Below are positions 1 through 8,477 of a DNA stretch of 64,000 bases, in pieces. Under the pieces are notes generated by a model. It was not told where the DNA came from and made no database searches. It saw only the letters and a list, made by a program, of their open reading frames with translations. The translations under genes were made by a program, and so were the position numbers. Source of the stretch: CAWBQO01 sp963790965 (GTDB taxonomy: Bacteria > Bacteroidota > Rhodothermia > Rhodothermales > DASSAV01); contig CAWBQO010000004.1 of NCBI GenBank assembly GCA_963790965.1, positions 15,169 to 79,168 of the forward strand. The letters run 5' to 3'. Position 1 is the first letter of the stretch, and every line of letters starts with the position of its first letter.

Positions 1-749
1 ACTGGTCGCTGGTGGAAGATGTACGCTTGAGCGAGAAAGACCTGAACGCGCCCAAGAGCATGAACACGCTCTTGCACGTCATGGAAGCTTACGCCGCGCT
101 GCACCGCATCTCACCCACCGAGGCGTTGCGGGAACGCCTTGCCGAGCTTGTAGCCCTGTTTATCGACACCGTCCGGGACCCGGAGACCGGCCATATGCGG
201 ACGTTCTTTTCGGAAGGCTTCGACTCGGTCTCGCCTCGCTACTCCTTCGGGCACGACATTGAAGCCGCATGGCTGGTCTACGATGCCGCGGAAGCCGTCG
301 GGGACGAAGCGCTGCTCGAGCGCGCCCGCGCGTTCGCCCTCGAGACGGCCGACCTCACGATCCGGGAAGGTCTGGACGAAGACGGCGGTTTGCTCAACGA
401 AGCGGACGCTTCCGGCTGGATCGACACCGACAAACACTGGTGGCCGCAGGCGGAGGCAATGGTCGGTTTCCTGAATGCGTACGAGCTATCGGGCAGCGAA
501 AGCTACGTGCGGGCCGCCACGCAGTCATGGGACTTCATCGCCCGCCACGTCATCAACCGGGAACAGGGCGAGTGGCGCAACCGGCTCCACCGCGACGGAA
601 CGCCGTACGAAGGCGAGGACCGCCTGGGCCTCTGGAAATGTCCTTATCACAACAGCCGGGCGTGCCTCGAAATCATGCGCCGCGTGCCCGCGCCCCTTTC
701 AAAAGCAGAACGAATCGTGCGCGGGCGCGGAGTTGCTGCGCGCTACTAA
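1..749 (+). CDS. Cellobiose 2-epimerase (AGE family), 5' end missing
   Basis: This is the C-terminal part (at least 245 residues) of an N-acylglucosamine 2-epimerase-family protein; the reading frame runs off the left edge of the window. Family-typical motifs are visible: SFGHDIEAA (His codon 252-254), DKHWWPQAEA (Trp codons 438-443) and LWKCPYHNSRA (Trp 633-635, His 648-650). These match the (alpha/alpha)6-barrel active site of Rhodothermus-type cellobiose 2-epimerase, where two His act as acid/base. Such enzymes convert the reducing-end glucose or mannose of beta-1,4-disaccharides, for example mannobiose to mannosyl-glucose, in the cytoplasm. Only 6 bases separate it from the GH26 mannanase downstream, so the two are very probably co-transcribed, which supports a role in mannan catabolism. 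N-acylglucosamine epimerase activity is the alternative but fits the neighbours less well. Confidence 0.88.
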   Translation, partial: WSLVEDVRLSEKDLNAPKSMNTLLHVMEAYAALHRISPTEALRERLAELVALFIDTVRDPETGHMRTFFSEGFDSVSPRYSFGHDIEAAWLVYDAAEAVGDEALLERARAFALETADLTIREGLDEDGGLLNEADASGWIDTDKHWWPQAEAMVGFLNAYELSGSESYVRAATQSWDFIARHVINREQGEWRNRLHRDGTPYEGEDRLGLWKCPYHNSRACLEIMRRVPAPLSKAERIVRGRGVAARY

Positions 750-755
750 TGGCTC

Positions 756-1910
756 ATGAGCTTCCGCAAACTCCTCTTCGTCGCTACCCGAATGCTGGCA
801 GCTGCGGTGCTCGTTTCGAGCGCCGTTTCCGGCTGCGCGCCGTCCGCAAAGATGGCCGGTGGCAGCTCCCTGCTTGCTGACCCGGCGGCGACACCCGAGA
901 CGCGCGCGCTGTTCCTCAACCTGCAGCGGCTTGCGCCGGACCATGTGCTCCTCGGGCACCACGACGACACGTCCTACGGCGTCGGCTGGCATGATGAAGC
1001 CGGGCGCTCGGACGTAAAGGAGTCCTCCGGCTCCTACCCGGCGCTCTATGGGTGGGACGTCATGGCCCTCTACAACCACGGGCAGTACGACCCGGCGCGC
1101 GCGCAGCGCCTTAGAGAGCGTATGCTCCAGGCCTACGAACGCGGCGGTGTTAACGCTTTAGCCTGGCACATGGACAATCCCGTGAGCGGCGGAAACGCAT
1201 GGGATACGACGCGGGCCGTGGCGGCGGTGCTGCCGGGCGGTTCGGCTCATGCCCTCTATGTCGCGAAGCTCGACAGCGTGGCTGCGTTCATGAAGAGCCT
1301 GAGGGCGTCCGACGGAACGCTCGCGCCGGTGATCTTCCGCCCCTTTCATGAGCACACCGGAAGCTGGTTCTGGTGGGGCCGCCGGCACAGCAGCATTGAC
1401 GAGTTCAAGCGGCTCTGGCAGTTTACCGTGACCTACCTGCGCGACCAGAAGCACGTTCACAACCTGCTCTATTCCTATTCGTCCGATGTGTTTGCGACAA
1501 AGGAAGCGTACCTGGAACGCTACCCCGGCGACGCTTTCATCGACGTGCTCGGGCTGGACGATTACCAGAGCATCAAGACTGTGGAGACAGGGGATGTTTT
1601 CGTTGGCCGTTTGCGGATGCTGGTCGAGATGGCGGAGAGCCGGGGCAAACTCGCCGCGGTAACCGAAACGGGAGTCGAAGGCGTTCCGGACGCGAACTGG
1701 TGGACCGGCGTGCTGCTTCCCGCGTTGCAGGCGGACCCGGTGGCAACAAGAATCTCCTTCCTCATGCTCTGGCGCAATGCCTTTGACATCCCCGGCCACC
1801 ACTACGCCCCCTATGCCGGCCATCCGAGCGCGCCCGACTTTGTGCGCTTCCGTGACTCCAACTTGATGCTCTTCGAAGACGAACTTCCGCCGCTCTACAA
1901 GCTGCCATAA
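756..1910 (+). CDS. GH26 beta-mannanase, lipoprotein
   Basis: A 384-residue endo-beta-1,4-mannanase-type enzyme. The N-terminus is a lipoprotein signal peptide with lipobox VSGC (Cys27), so it is probably anchored in the outer or cytoplasmic membrane. The GH26 core starts with an LAPDHVLLGHHDD segment. The acid/base Glu199 lies in RPFHEHTGSWFWWG and the nucleophile Glu304 in AVTETGVEG, the two conserved GH26 glutamates. It begins 6 bases after the epimerase stop and ends 27 bases before the aldo/keto reductase. It is closely similar in layout to the GH26 at 5892-7034 (shared GRSDVKE..SGSYPA..GWD), suggesting an old duplication. GH26 members may be endo-mannanases or mannobiohydrolases; the sequence does not decide between them, but a mannobiose-releasing enzyme would feed the neighbouring epimerase. 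Confidence 0.9.
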   Translation: MSFRKLLFVATRMLAAAVLVSSAVSGCAPSAKMAGGSSLLADPAATPETRALFLNLQRLAPDHVLLGHHDDTSYGVGWHDEAGRSDVKESSGSYPALYGWDVMALYNHGQYDPARAQRLRERMLQAYERGGVNALAWHMDNPVSGGNAWDTTRAVAAVLPGGSAHALYVAKLDSVAAFMKSLRASDGTLAPVIFRPFHEHTGSWFWWGRRHSSIDEFKRLWQFTVTYLRDQKHVHNLLYSYSSDVFATKEAYLERYPGDAFIDVLGLDDYQSIKTVETGDVFVGRLRMLVEMAESRGKLAAVTETGVEGVPDANWWTGVLLPALQADPVATRISFLMLWRNAFDIPGHHYAPYAGHPSAPDFVRFRDSNLMLFEDELPPLYKLP

Positions 1911-1937
1911 GGTTGTTCGAATACCACGCAGTCTCCT

Positions 1938-2945
1938 ATGCCTGAATCTTTCTCCGAGAACCGTTACGACACCATGCCCTATGCCCGGTGCGGGCGCAGC
2001 GGACTCCTTCTGCCTCGGCTCTCGCTCGGCCTCTGGCACAACTTCGGTGGCGTGGATCGCTATGAAAACGCCCGTGCGCTCACGCGGCGCGCGTTTGACC
2101 TCGGGATCACGCACTTCGACCTCGCCAACAACTACGGTCCGCCGCCCGGATCGGCCGAGGAGACCTTCGGGCGGATCCTGAAGGATGACCTCGCGCCCTA
2201 CCGCGATGAACTGATCATTTCCTCCAAGGCGGGCTATCGGATGCAGCCTGGGCCGTACGGCGACGGCGGCTCCCGGAAGTACCTTCTGGCCTCGTTGGAT
2301 GCGAGCTTGCGCCGCATGGGCCTCGACTACGTCGACATCTTCTATCATCACCGGCCCGACAACGATACGCCGCTCGAAGAGACGATGGGCGCGCTCGATC
2401 AGGCGGTGCGCAGCGGCCGGGCGCTCTACGTAGGCGTCTCTAATTACGGCCCGGAGGCAACCCGTGAGGCCGCCCGTTTGCTGCGGTCGATGGGAACGCC
2501 GTTCATCATCCATCAGCCGAAGTACAGCATGTACGAACGCAGTCCCGAGCACGGCCTGTTCAGCGCCCTCCGCGACGAAGGTCTCGGAGCGATTGTGTTC
2601 TCGCCGCTTGCGCAGGGGCTGTTGACCGGACGCTACCTCGACGGCATCCCGGAAGACTCACGCGCGGGCGGTTCGAGCGTGTTTCTTGGTCCGGAGCAGA
2701 TTACTGAAGAACGGCTGCGGCAACTGCATCGCCTGAATGAGGTGGCCCGGGGACGCGGGCAGTCGCTGGCGCAGATGGCGCTTGCATGGGTACTGCGGCG
2801 GCCGGAAGTCACGACGGCGCTCATCGGAGCCAGCCGCGTCTCACAACTCGAGGAAAACGTTGCGGCTCTGCAGAACCTGTCCTTCTCCGATGACGAACTC
2901 CACCGGATCGATGCGATCCTCAATAATGACGAGAGTGCATCCTAA
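1938..2945 (+). CDS. Aldo/keto reductase (YghZ-like)
   Basis: A 335-residue NADPH-dependent aldo/keto reductase of the YghZ / L-glyceraldehyde 3-phosphate reductase type, without a signal peptide and so cytoplasmic. The catalytic tetrad is visible: Asp61 and Tyr66 in FDLANNYGPP, Lys97 in ISSKAGY and His137/138 in FYHHRPD. The C-terminal NADP-binding part includes ALIGASRVSQLEEN. The start is the ATG after the GH26 gene. Its last 20 bases overlap the start of the next gene (GH5), so translation is probably coupled. Inside a mannan locus it may reduce a sugar or sugar-derived aldehyde, but the substrate cannot be read from the sequence. Confidence 0.88.
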   Translation: MPESFSENRYDTMPYARCGRSGLLLPRLSLGLWHNFGGVDRYENARALTRRAFDLGITHFDLANNYGPPPGSAEETFGRILKDDLAPYRDELIISSKAGYRMQPGPYGDGGSRKYLLASLDASLRRMGLDYVDIFYHHRPDNDTPLEETMGALDQAVRSGRALYVGVSNYGPEATREAARLLRSMGTPFIIHQPKYSMYERSPEHGLFSALRDEGLGAIVFSPLAQGLLTGRYLDGIPEDSRAGGSSVFLGPEQITEERLRQLHRLNEVARGRGQSLAQMALAWVLRRPEVTTALIGASRVSQLEENVAALQNLSFSDDELHRIDAILNNDESAS

Positions 2946-5694
2946 GCGCACGGCTTCTTTGTTGACGGCCATCCTCCTCGTCGCCGGTTTCGGTTTTGCC
3001 GGCCCGGGCGCGGCGCAGGAGATGAACCGGGTCGAGTTCAACGGACAGCCGCTCTGGCTCAGCGGCGGCAACGTCGCTTGGGTGAACTTCGCGCGTGACA
3101 TCGGACCCGGCACGACGGACTTTGCCGCGTTCGAGCGCATTTTTAAGCAAGTTCACGAAAATGGCGGCAACAGCATGAGGCTGTGGCTGCACACGACCGG
3201 CGAGAACACGCCTGCGTGGAACGGAAACGCCGTGAGCGGTCCCGGTGCCGGGGCCATCTCCGACCTTCGCCGAATCGTCGATCTTGCCTGGGAGAACGAA
3301 GTTGGGCTGATACTCTGCCTCTGGTCGTTCGACATGATGGTTACGGGCCGCGGAACCACCGTTTTGAACCGGTCTCGCGCAATCCTCACGGAGGACGCGG
3401 CCATGCAGACGTACATCGACAACGCACTCATTCCGATGGTGGATTCGCTCGAGGGGAACCCGGGCGTGATTGCGTGGGAGATCTTCAACGAGGCCGAGGG
3501 AATGAGCAACGAGTTCGGCTGGAGCCATACGACGCACGTGCCGATGAGCGCCATACAGCGATTCGTCAACCGCACGGCCGGGGCCATTCACCGCGCCGAT
3601 CTCGCCGCAAAAGTCACGACGGGTGCATGGGCGTTTCAGGCGCTTACGGATGTGCCGATCTCCGGTGTATCCGGTACGAACAATCGCAACTACTACCGGG
3701 ATGACCGGCTCGTTGCGGCCGGCGGAGACGCCGACGGAACGCTCGACTTTTACACCGTCCATTATTACGAGTGGGCGGGCACGGCGCAGTCTCCCTTCCA
3801 CCATGACTACTCGACCTGGGGCCTTACTAAGCCGCTCGTAGTTGCCGAGTTTTTCATGGGTGGCGGAGACGACGGCAATCCAAACGCGACGTATTCCGTC
3901 CCGCAGGCGGACCTGTACACCACCCTGTACGACCGCGGCTATGCGGGTGCGATGGCCTGGCAGTGGTACAATTACCCCAACTCCGGCGAAGGCGTGATCA
4001 ACTGGCCGCGCGCGCTTGCCGGCATGAAGTCGGTGCTGCTTGCGCATCCGGAAGCCGTCGATGTTGTTCCCGGCGTGCGAATCCTCGCGTTCACTGCCCG
4101 TCCGCCCGACATCGAGACAGGCGGCTCAAGCGTGCTCACGTGGCGGGTGAGTGGCGCAACCACCACGACCCTCGACGTTGAGCCGGTCGATTCGATCGGC
4201 ACGCGCACCGTCTCGCCGGAGACGACGACGACCTACACGCTCCGCGCGAAGGACGAAGCCGGCGGCGGAGATACGCTTGCCGTGACCGTCCGCGTGCTCG
4301 ATCCGTCGGAGATTAACTGCTCGCTCAACCAGCCGGTCCGCTCGTCCACAACGGAGCAGTGCTGCGGCAATGATGCCCGCGCCGTCAATGCTGTGGATGG
4401 GGATCTTGCCACGCGGTGGAGCAGTGCCTGGGAAGTCGGCGACGCCGACGACGATCCGGCCGATGAATGGATCGACGTGGACCTTGGGAGGGCGTACAGC
4501 CTCGATCGCGTGGTTCTGCGCTGGGAAGCAGCTTACGGAGCGGCTTACGGCATCGACGTGTCGTATGACGGACGACTGTGGACGCGCGTCTTTACCGAAA
4601 CGAACGGGAACGGCGGCGTGGATGAGATCGCGTTTCTGACGCCCGTCGATGCCCGTTACGTGCGGATGACGGGGGAGCGGCGTGGCGGATCGTGGGGATA
4701 CTCGCTCTGGGAGATGGAGACGTACGGCCTCCCGGCCGAGAATCAGCCACCGGAGGTTGCAATAGCGACGCCGATGCAGGGCGCGCTCTTTGCCCCGGGC
4801 GATCCGGTAACGCTTACAGCAACGGCAACGGATGACGGGTCGATTGCGGACGTTACGTTCGTCGCAGATGGGGAAGAGCTTGGGACCGTCTCGACCGCGC
4901 CCTATACCTTAATCTGGGACGCGCCGCCGGGCGACCACACCGTCATGGCGGTAGCACGCGATGATGAGGGCGCGCGCGTCTCCTCGACACCCTTTCCGCT
5001 ATTCGTCGCCGAACAGGGTGCCGCGCAGCGGTACGAATGGGAGAGCGCGGCATATACGGGAGACGTAACCCGGGTGCAGCGGCTTGCCGGAGCGAGTGCG
5101 AGTCAGGTCCTCGACATGAAGGACAGCGGCACCATTACGCTGGACGGTTTGCAAGCTGAAGCCCCCGGCGAATACCTCCTCGTGCTCGGCTACCGGCTTG
5201 CTTATGACACGCCGAAGGGGCAACTGCTCTACGTGAATGGCGATTCGCTGGGCGAAGTCCTGTTTGCCGGGGAGCGCAATGCGTGGCTGCGGCGCGGCGT
5301 CGTGGTGCCGCTCAACGCCGGCTCCAACTCCGTCGAGATTCGAAAGGGCTGGGGCTGGATGCAGTTTGATTATATCGACCTCGTGCCAACGGCGCTGCGG
5401 GTCGGACGCGGCGAAGCGGAAACACTGCCGGCGCTCGCCGAACTCCTTCCGAGCTTTCCGAACCCTTTTCGGGAGCGCGCGACCATTCCCTTCACGCTCG
5501 GCAAGGCCGCAGACGTTCGCCTTGAAGTCTTCGACGCCGCCGGTCGGCGCGTGGCCGTGATCGCGGAGGGCTTCCGCGCTGCGGGCCGCTACGAGGCGAC
5601 ACTCTCATCGGCAGGACTCGCCGCCGGGGTGTATTTCTGCCGCCTACAGGCGGGCGCTTCCTCCGACACGCAACCGCTGGTGATCGTACAATAA
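2926..5694 (+). CDS. GH5 mannanase-like, multidomain, T9SS-exported
   Basis: A 922-residue secreted enzyme. I chose the ATG at 2926, which overlaps the upstream stop by 20 bases, because it gives a clean signal peptide ending in PGAAQ. Domains in order: GH5 catalytic (about 33-375; acid/base Glu189 in EIFNEAEG, nucleophile Glu308 in VVAEFFMGG), Ig-like (381-462), F5/8-type C/CBM32-like (465-602, ending WGYSLWEMETYG), a second Ig-like domain (606-695), a CBM35-like domain (701-822, starting RYEWESA) and a T9SS sorting domain (about 839-922, PSFPNPF...GVYFCRLQAG). The tag implies cell-surface display. The context points to mannan or glucomannan, but GH5 has many specificities, so the substrate is an inference. 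The part after the catalytic domain has the same domain order as the acetylesterase at 30481-33540. Confidence 0.87.
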   Translation: MTRVHPKRTASLLTAILLVAGFGFAGPGAAQEMNRVEFNGQPLWLSGGNVAWVNFARDIGPGTTDFAAFERIFKQVHENGGNSMRLWLHTTGENTPAWNGNAVSGPGAGAISDLRRIVDLAWENEVGLILCLWSFDMMVTGRGTTVLNRSRAILTEDAAMQTYIDNALIPMVDSLEGNPGVIAWEIFNEAEGMSNEFGWSHTTHVPMSAIQRFVNRTAGAIHRADLAAKVTTGAWAFQALTDVPISGVSGTNNRNYYRDDRLVAAGGDADGTLDFYTVHYYEWAGTAQSPFHHDYSTWGLTKPLVVAEFFMGGGDDGNPNATYSVPQADLYTTLYDRGYAGAMAWQWYNYPNSGEGVINWPRALAGMKSVLLAHPEAVDVVPGVRILAFTARPPDIETGGSSVLTWRVSGATTTTLDVEPVDSIGTRTVSPETTTTYTLRAKDEAGGGDTLAVTVRVLDPSEINCSLNQPVRSSTTEQCCGNDARAVNAVDGDLATRWSSAWEVGDADDDPADEWIDVDLGRAYSLDRVVLRWEAAYGAAYGIDVSYDGRLWTRVFTETNGNGGVDEIAFLTPVDARYVRMTGERRGGSWGYSLWEMETYGLPAENQPPEVAIATPMQGALFAPGDPVTLTATATDDGSIADVTFVADGEELGTVSTAPYTLIWDAPPGDHTVMAVARDDEGARVSSTPFPLFVAEQGAAQRYEWESAAYTGDVTRVQRLAGASASQVLDMKDSGTITLDGLQAEAPGEYLLVLGYRLAYDTPKGQLLYVNGDSLGEVLFAGERNAWLRRGVVVPLNAGSNSVEIRKGWGWMQFDYIDLVPTALRVGRGEAETLPALAELLPSFPNPFRERATIPFTLGKAADVRLEVFDAAGRRVAVIAEGFRAAGRYEATLSSAGLAAGVYFCRLQAGASSDTQPLVIVQ

Positions 5695-5891
5695 CGTCCC
5701 ATATGCCTGTCGGAATATCATGAACCTCGGCCGAACATCAAAGCTTACTGGCTTTTGCGCCGACGCCACGTTCGCCCAAAGACGATAAGCAGGGGGTGTT
5801 TGGCAGTGTTCCAGCCACGTGCATCGCCCCCGTAAATCCGCGACGTACCTCAACTGTGATAGATGAACAGCCTCTTAACGGTAAACTCTCA

Positions 5892-7034
5892 ATGATGTCA
5901 AAGAACCTATTTCTGACCGCGGCGGCGCTGCTGCTTTTGCTGGGCGGCTGCCGTAGTGCCAAAGAAGCTGCGGTGGACAATGGCGGCCCGGTAGACCGGC
6001 AGGCGACCGCCGAAACGCGCGCGCTGCTTAAAAACCTAAAAGCCCTCGCCCCGGATCATATCCTGTTCGGCCATCAGGACGACCTTGCCTACGGCACTAC
6101 ATGGTGGGCCGAAGCCGGTCGCTCAGACGTCAAAGAGGTCTCCGGCTCCTATCCGGCGGTCTACGGCTGGGATCTCGGCGGGATCGAGTTGGGAAACGCC
6201 CTGAACCTCGACAGCGTCCGTTTCTCCGATATGCGGCAGTGGATTCAGGAAAGCTACCGCCGGGGTGGGGTGAACACTCTCTCATGGCATCTCGCCAATC
6301 CTGTTACCGGCGGAGGTGCGTGGGACACGACGCTTGCCGTCTCCCGCGTCCTTCCCGGCGGCGATGCCAACGACACGTACCGCCATTACATGGACCGGCT
6401 TGCGGCGTTCGTCGCGAGCCTGAAGGACGACAGCGGCAGGCCCATTCCCGTCATCTTCCGTCCCTACCATGAGCAAACGGGCTTCTGGTTCTGGTGGGGC
6501 ATTCGGCACCGTTCCATCGAGGAATACCAGCAGCTTTACCGCTACACCGTCGCGTACCTTCGCGACGAAAAGGGCCTGCACAACCTGCTCTATGCCTACG
6601 CGCCCAATGCAGCTGATAACCCCAATTACGGTGCCTACATGGACGGCTATCCGGGCGACGATTTCATCGACATCTTTGGCTACGACGACTATTACACGCT
6701 GCGCACGAAAACCCCGGAGGCACTGACGGAGAAGCTCGCATGGATAGCGGGGGAGGCGGAGAAGCGCGGCAAGGTGGCGGCCTTTACAGAGACAGGCCAC
6801 GAGGGCTTGCCTGATGCCAACTATTGGACCTCCCGTCTGCTTGCTGCCATCGAAGCTGACCCGATGGCGCGGCGGATGGCCTATGTGCTCGTTTGGCGCA
6901 ACGCTCCTTCCTCAACCCACGCCGGCCACTTCTATGCGCCGTATCCGGGGCAGGCCAGTGCGGCAGACTTCATCCGCTTCCGCAACAGCGATTTCGTGCT
7001 GTTCGAGGACGAGATGCCGAACATGTACCGGTAA
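5892..7034 (+). CDS. GH26 beta-mannanase, lipoprotein (second copy)
   Basis: A 380-residue GH26 enzyme. The start is taken at the first of two adjacent ATGs (5892, 5895), directly before a lipoprotein signal with lipobox LGGC (Cys20). The acid/base is Glu194 in RPYHEQTGFWFWWG and the nucleophile Glu300 in FTETGHEG. It parallels the GH26 at 756-1910 through most of its length, so the two probably arose by duplication and may differ in chain-length preference. It is preceded by a 197-base gap, long enough for its own promoter, and followed after 86 bases by a GH5 mannanase. Both the family and the lipid anchor are clear; surface rather than periplasmic orientation is not known. Confidence 0.9.
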   Translation: MMSKNLFLTAAALLLLLGGCRSAKEAAVDNGGPVDRQATAETRALLKNLKALAPDHILFGHQDDLAYGTTWWAEAGRSDVKEVSGSYPAVYGWDLGGIELGNALNLDSVRFSDMRQWIQESYRRGGVNTLSWHLANPVTGGGAWDTTLAVSRVLPGGDANDTYRHYMDRLAAFVASLKDDSGRPIPVIFRPYHEQTGFWFWWGIRHRSIEEYQQLYRYTVAYLRDEKGLHNLLYAYAPNAADNPNYGAYMDGYPGDDFIDIFGYDDYYTLRTKTPEALTEKLAWIAGEAEKRGKVAAFTETGHEGLPDANYWTSRLLAAIEADPMARRMAYVLVWRNAPSSTHAGHFYAPYPGQASAADFIRFRNSDFVLFEDEMPNMYR

Positions 7035-7120
7035 ACCGCCCTCCGCCCCTTCGACACGCCGTACCCGACGAGGCGCAGGTTGTGCCTCGTGGACTTTGCT
7101 CGACTCAATAGATCCTTGTT

Positions 7121-8437
7121 GTGAATACAAAAATACTTGCCGCTTTCCTCGCCTGCCTCTCGTTCCTTCCCGCCGGCGCGCGCGCGCAATCCGCTGACTT
7201 CGTGGAGGTACGCGACGGAAAGTTCTTCATCGGCGACAGCGTCTACTATTACACCGGCGCAAACCTCTGGTACGGCATGAACCTCGGCTCGGAAGGGGAG
7301 GGGGGCGACCGCGAGCGGCTCGTGCGAGAGCTCGACCGGCTGCAGGCGCTCGGCCTCACCAACCTACGCGTCATGGCTTCGAGTGAAGGCCCTGCCACGG
7401 AACCGATGCGCGTCCACCCGGCTGTGCAGAACGAACCGGGCGTCTATGATGAAACCTTGCTGAAAGGCCTCGACTTTCTACTCGCAGAGATGGGCAAGCG
7501 CGACATGAAGGCGGTCATGGTGATGAACAACTTCTTCATGTGGTCCGGCGGCATGGCGCAGTATGTCAAGTGGGTGCAGGGGACGAACATCCCGTACCCC
7601 GGAATGGCGCAGGGCGGCGGCTCCTGGGATGATTTCCAGAGGTACTCCGCGCGCTTTTACACGGACGAACGTGCGCAAAGGCTCTTCCTCGACTACCTCG
7701 ATGCGGTGATCCACCGCGAAAATACGATAACGGGAACGCTCTACCGCGATGACCCGACGATCATGGCGTGGCAACTCGCCAACGAGCCGCGGGGCTACGG
7801 CCAGAACGAAAGCTACCTCCGCTGGGTGGACAGCGCCGCCGGGTTCATTCAGATGATGGACCCCAACCATCTCGTGTCGCTCGGCGGAGAGGGCAAGATC
7901 TCGCCGTGGGGCGGGACGGAGTTTGAGCGCGTGAGCCGCTCGCCCAACCTCGACTACCTCACCATGCACCTCTGGGTGGAGAACTGGAATTGGTTCGAGC
8001 CTGAACTTCGGGAGGAGACCTTCGACGTGGCGATGGGAAAGGGTGTGGGCTACCTCGGCGATCACGTCAGCATCGCGAACGAGGTCGGCAAGCCGCTGGT
8101 GCTGGAGGAGTACGGGATGTCGCGCGACGGGGGTGCCTTCGGGGCGGAGGCAACGACGGCGCTTCGCGATCGCTACTACACGATCTTGCTCGAAGCAATC
8201 TTAAAACTCGCGCAAGAAGGCAATGTGATGGCCGGAAGCAACGTCTGGTCGTGGTCCGGCGAGGGCCTCCCGCGCGACCCGGGGCAAGCGTGGCAGGACG
8301 GAGACGATTTCACCGGCGATCCGCCGCACGAAAGCCAGGGCTGGTACTCGATCTACCAGGGCGACACGAGCACGCAGTCCCTACTCAGCCACTACGCGAA
8401 GGCGATGCGCGAAGTTGGCTGGGGCACGGCTGAATAA
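7121..8437 (+). CDS. GH5 (subfamily 7-like) endo-beta-mannanase
   Basis: A 438-residue secreted glycoside hydrolase starting at a GTG (no in-frame ATG before the signal peptide), with a Sec signal ending GARAQ. The N-terminal TGANLWYGMNLGS, the acid/base Glu222 in WQLANEPRGYG, MHLWVENWNWF, and the EE pair at 329-330 in LVLEEYGMSRD (holding the nucleophile) are characteristic of GH5_7 mannanases. It has no sorting domain or extra binding module, so it is probably periplasmic or freely secreted, unlike the surface-tagged GH5 at 2926. It lies 86 bases after a GH26 and 40 bases before a GH9. The expected activity is hydrolysis of internal beta-1,4-mannosyl bonds in mannan, galactomannan or glucomannan. 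Confidence 0.88.
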   Translation: MNTKILAAFLACLSFLPAGARAQSADFVEVRDGKFFIGDSVYYYTGANLWYGMNLGSEGEGGDRERLVRELDRLQALGLTNLRVMASSEGPATEPMRVHPAVQNEPGVYDETLLKGLDFLLAEMGKRDMKAVMVMNNFFMWSGGMAQYVKWVQGTNIPYPGMAQGGGSWDDFQRYSARFYTDERAQRLFLDYLDAVIHRENTITGTLYRDDPTIMAWQLANEPRGYGQNESYLRWVDSAAGFIQMMDPNHLVSLGGEGKISPWGGTEFERVSRSPNLDYLTMHLWVENWNWFEPELREETFDVAMGKGVGYLGDHVSIANEVGKPLVLEEYGMSRDGGAFGAEATTALRDRYYTILLEAILKLAQEGNVMAGSNVWSWSGEGLPRDPGQAWQDGDDFTGDPPHESQGWYSIYQGDTSTQSLLSHYAKAMREVGWGTAE

Positions 8438-8477
8438 CTTGCGGCGAGAATGCCGCCGGCCCATCGCGTGCCGACAT

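Noticed and set aside
1158..2552. 464-codon open frame on the minus strand
   Set aside because: It lies opposite the GH26 and aldo/keto reductase genes, has Arg/Val/Glu-rich composition typical of antisense frames in GC-rich DNA, no domain and no signal.
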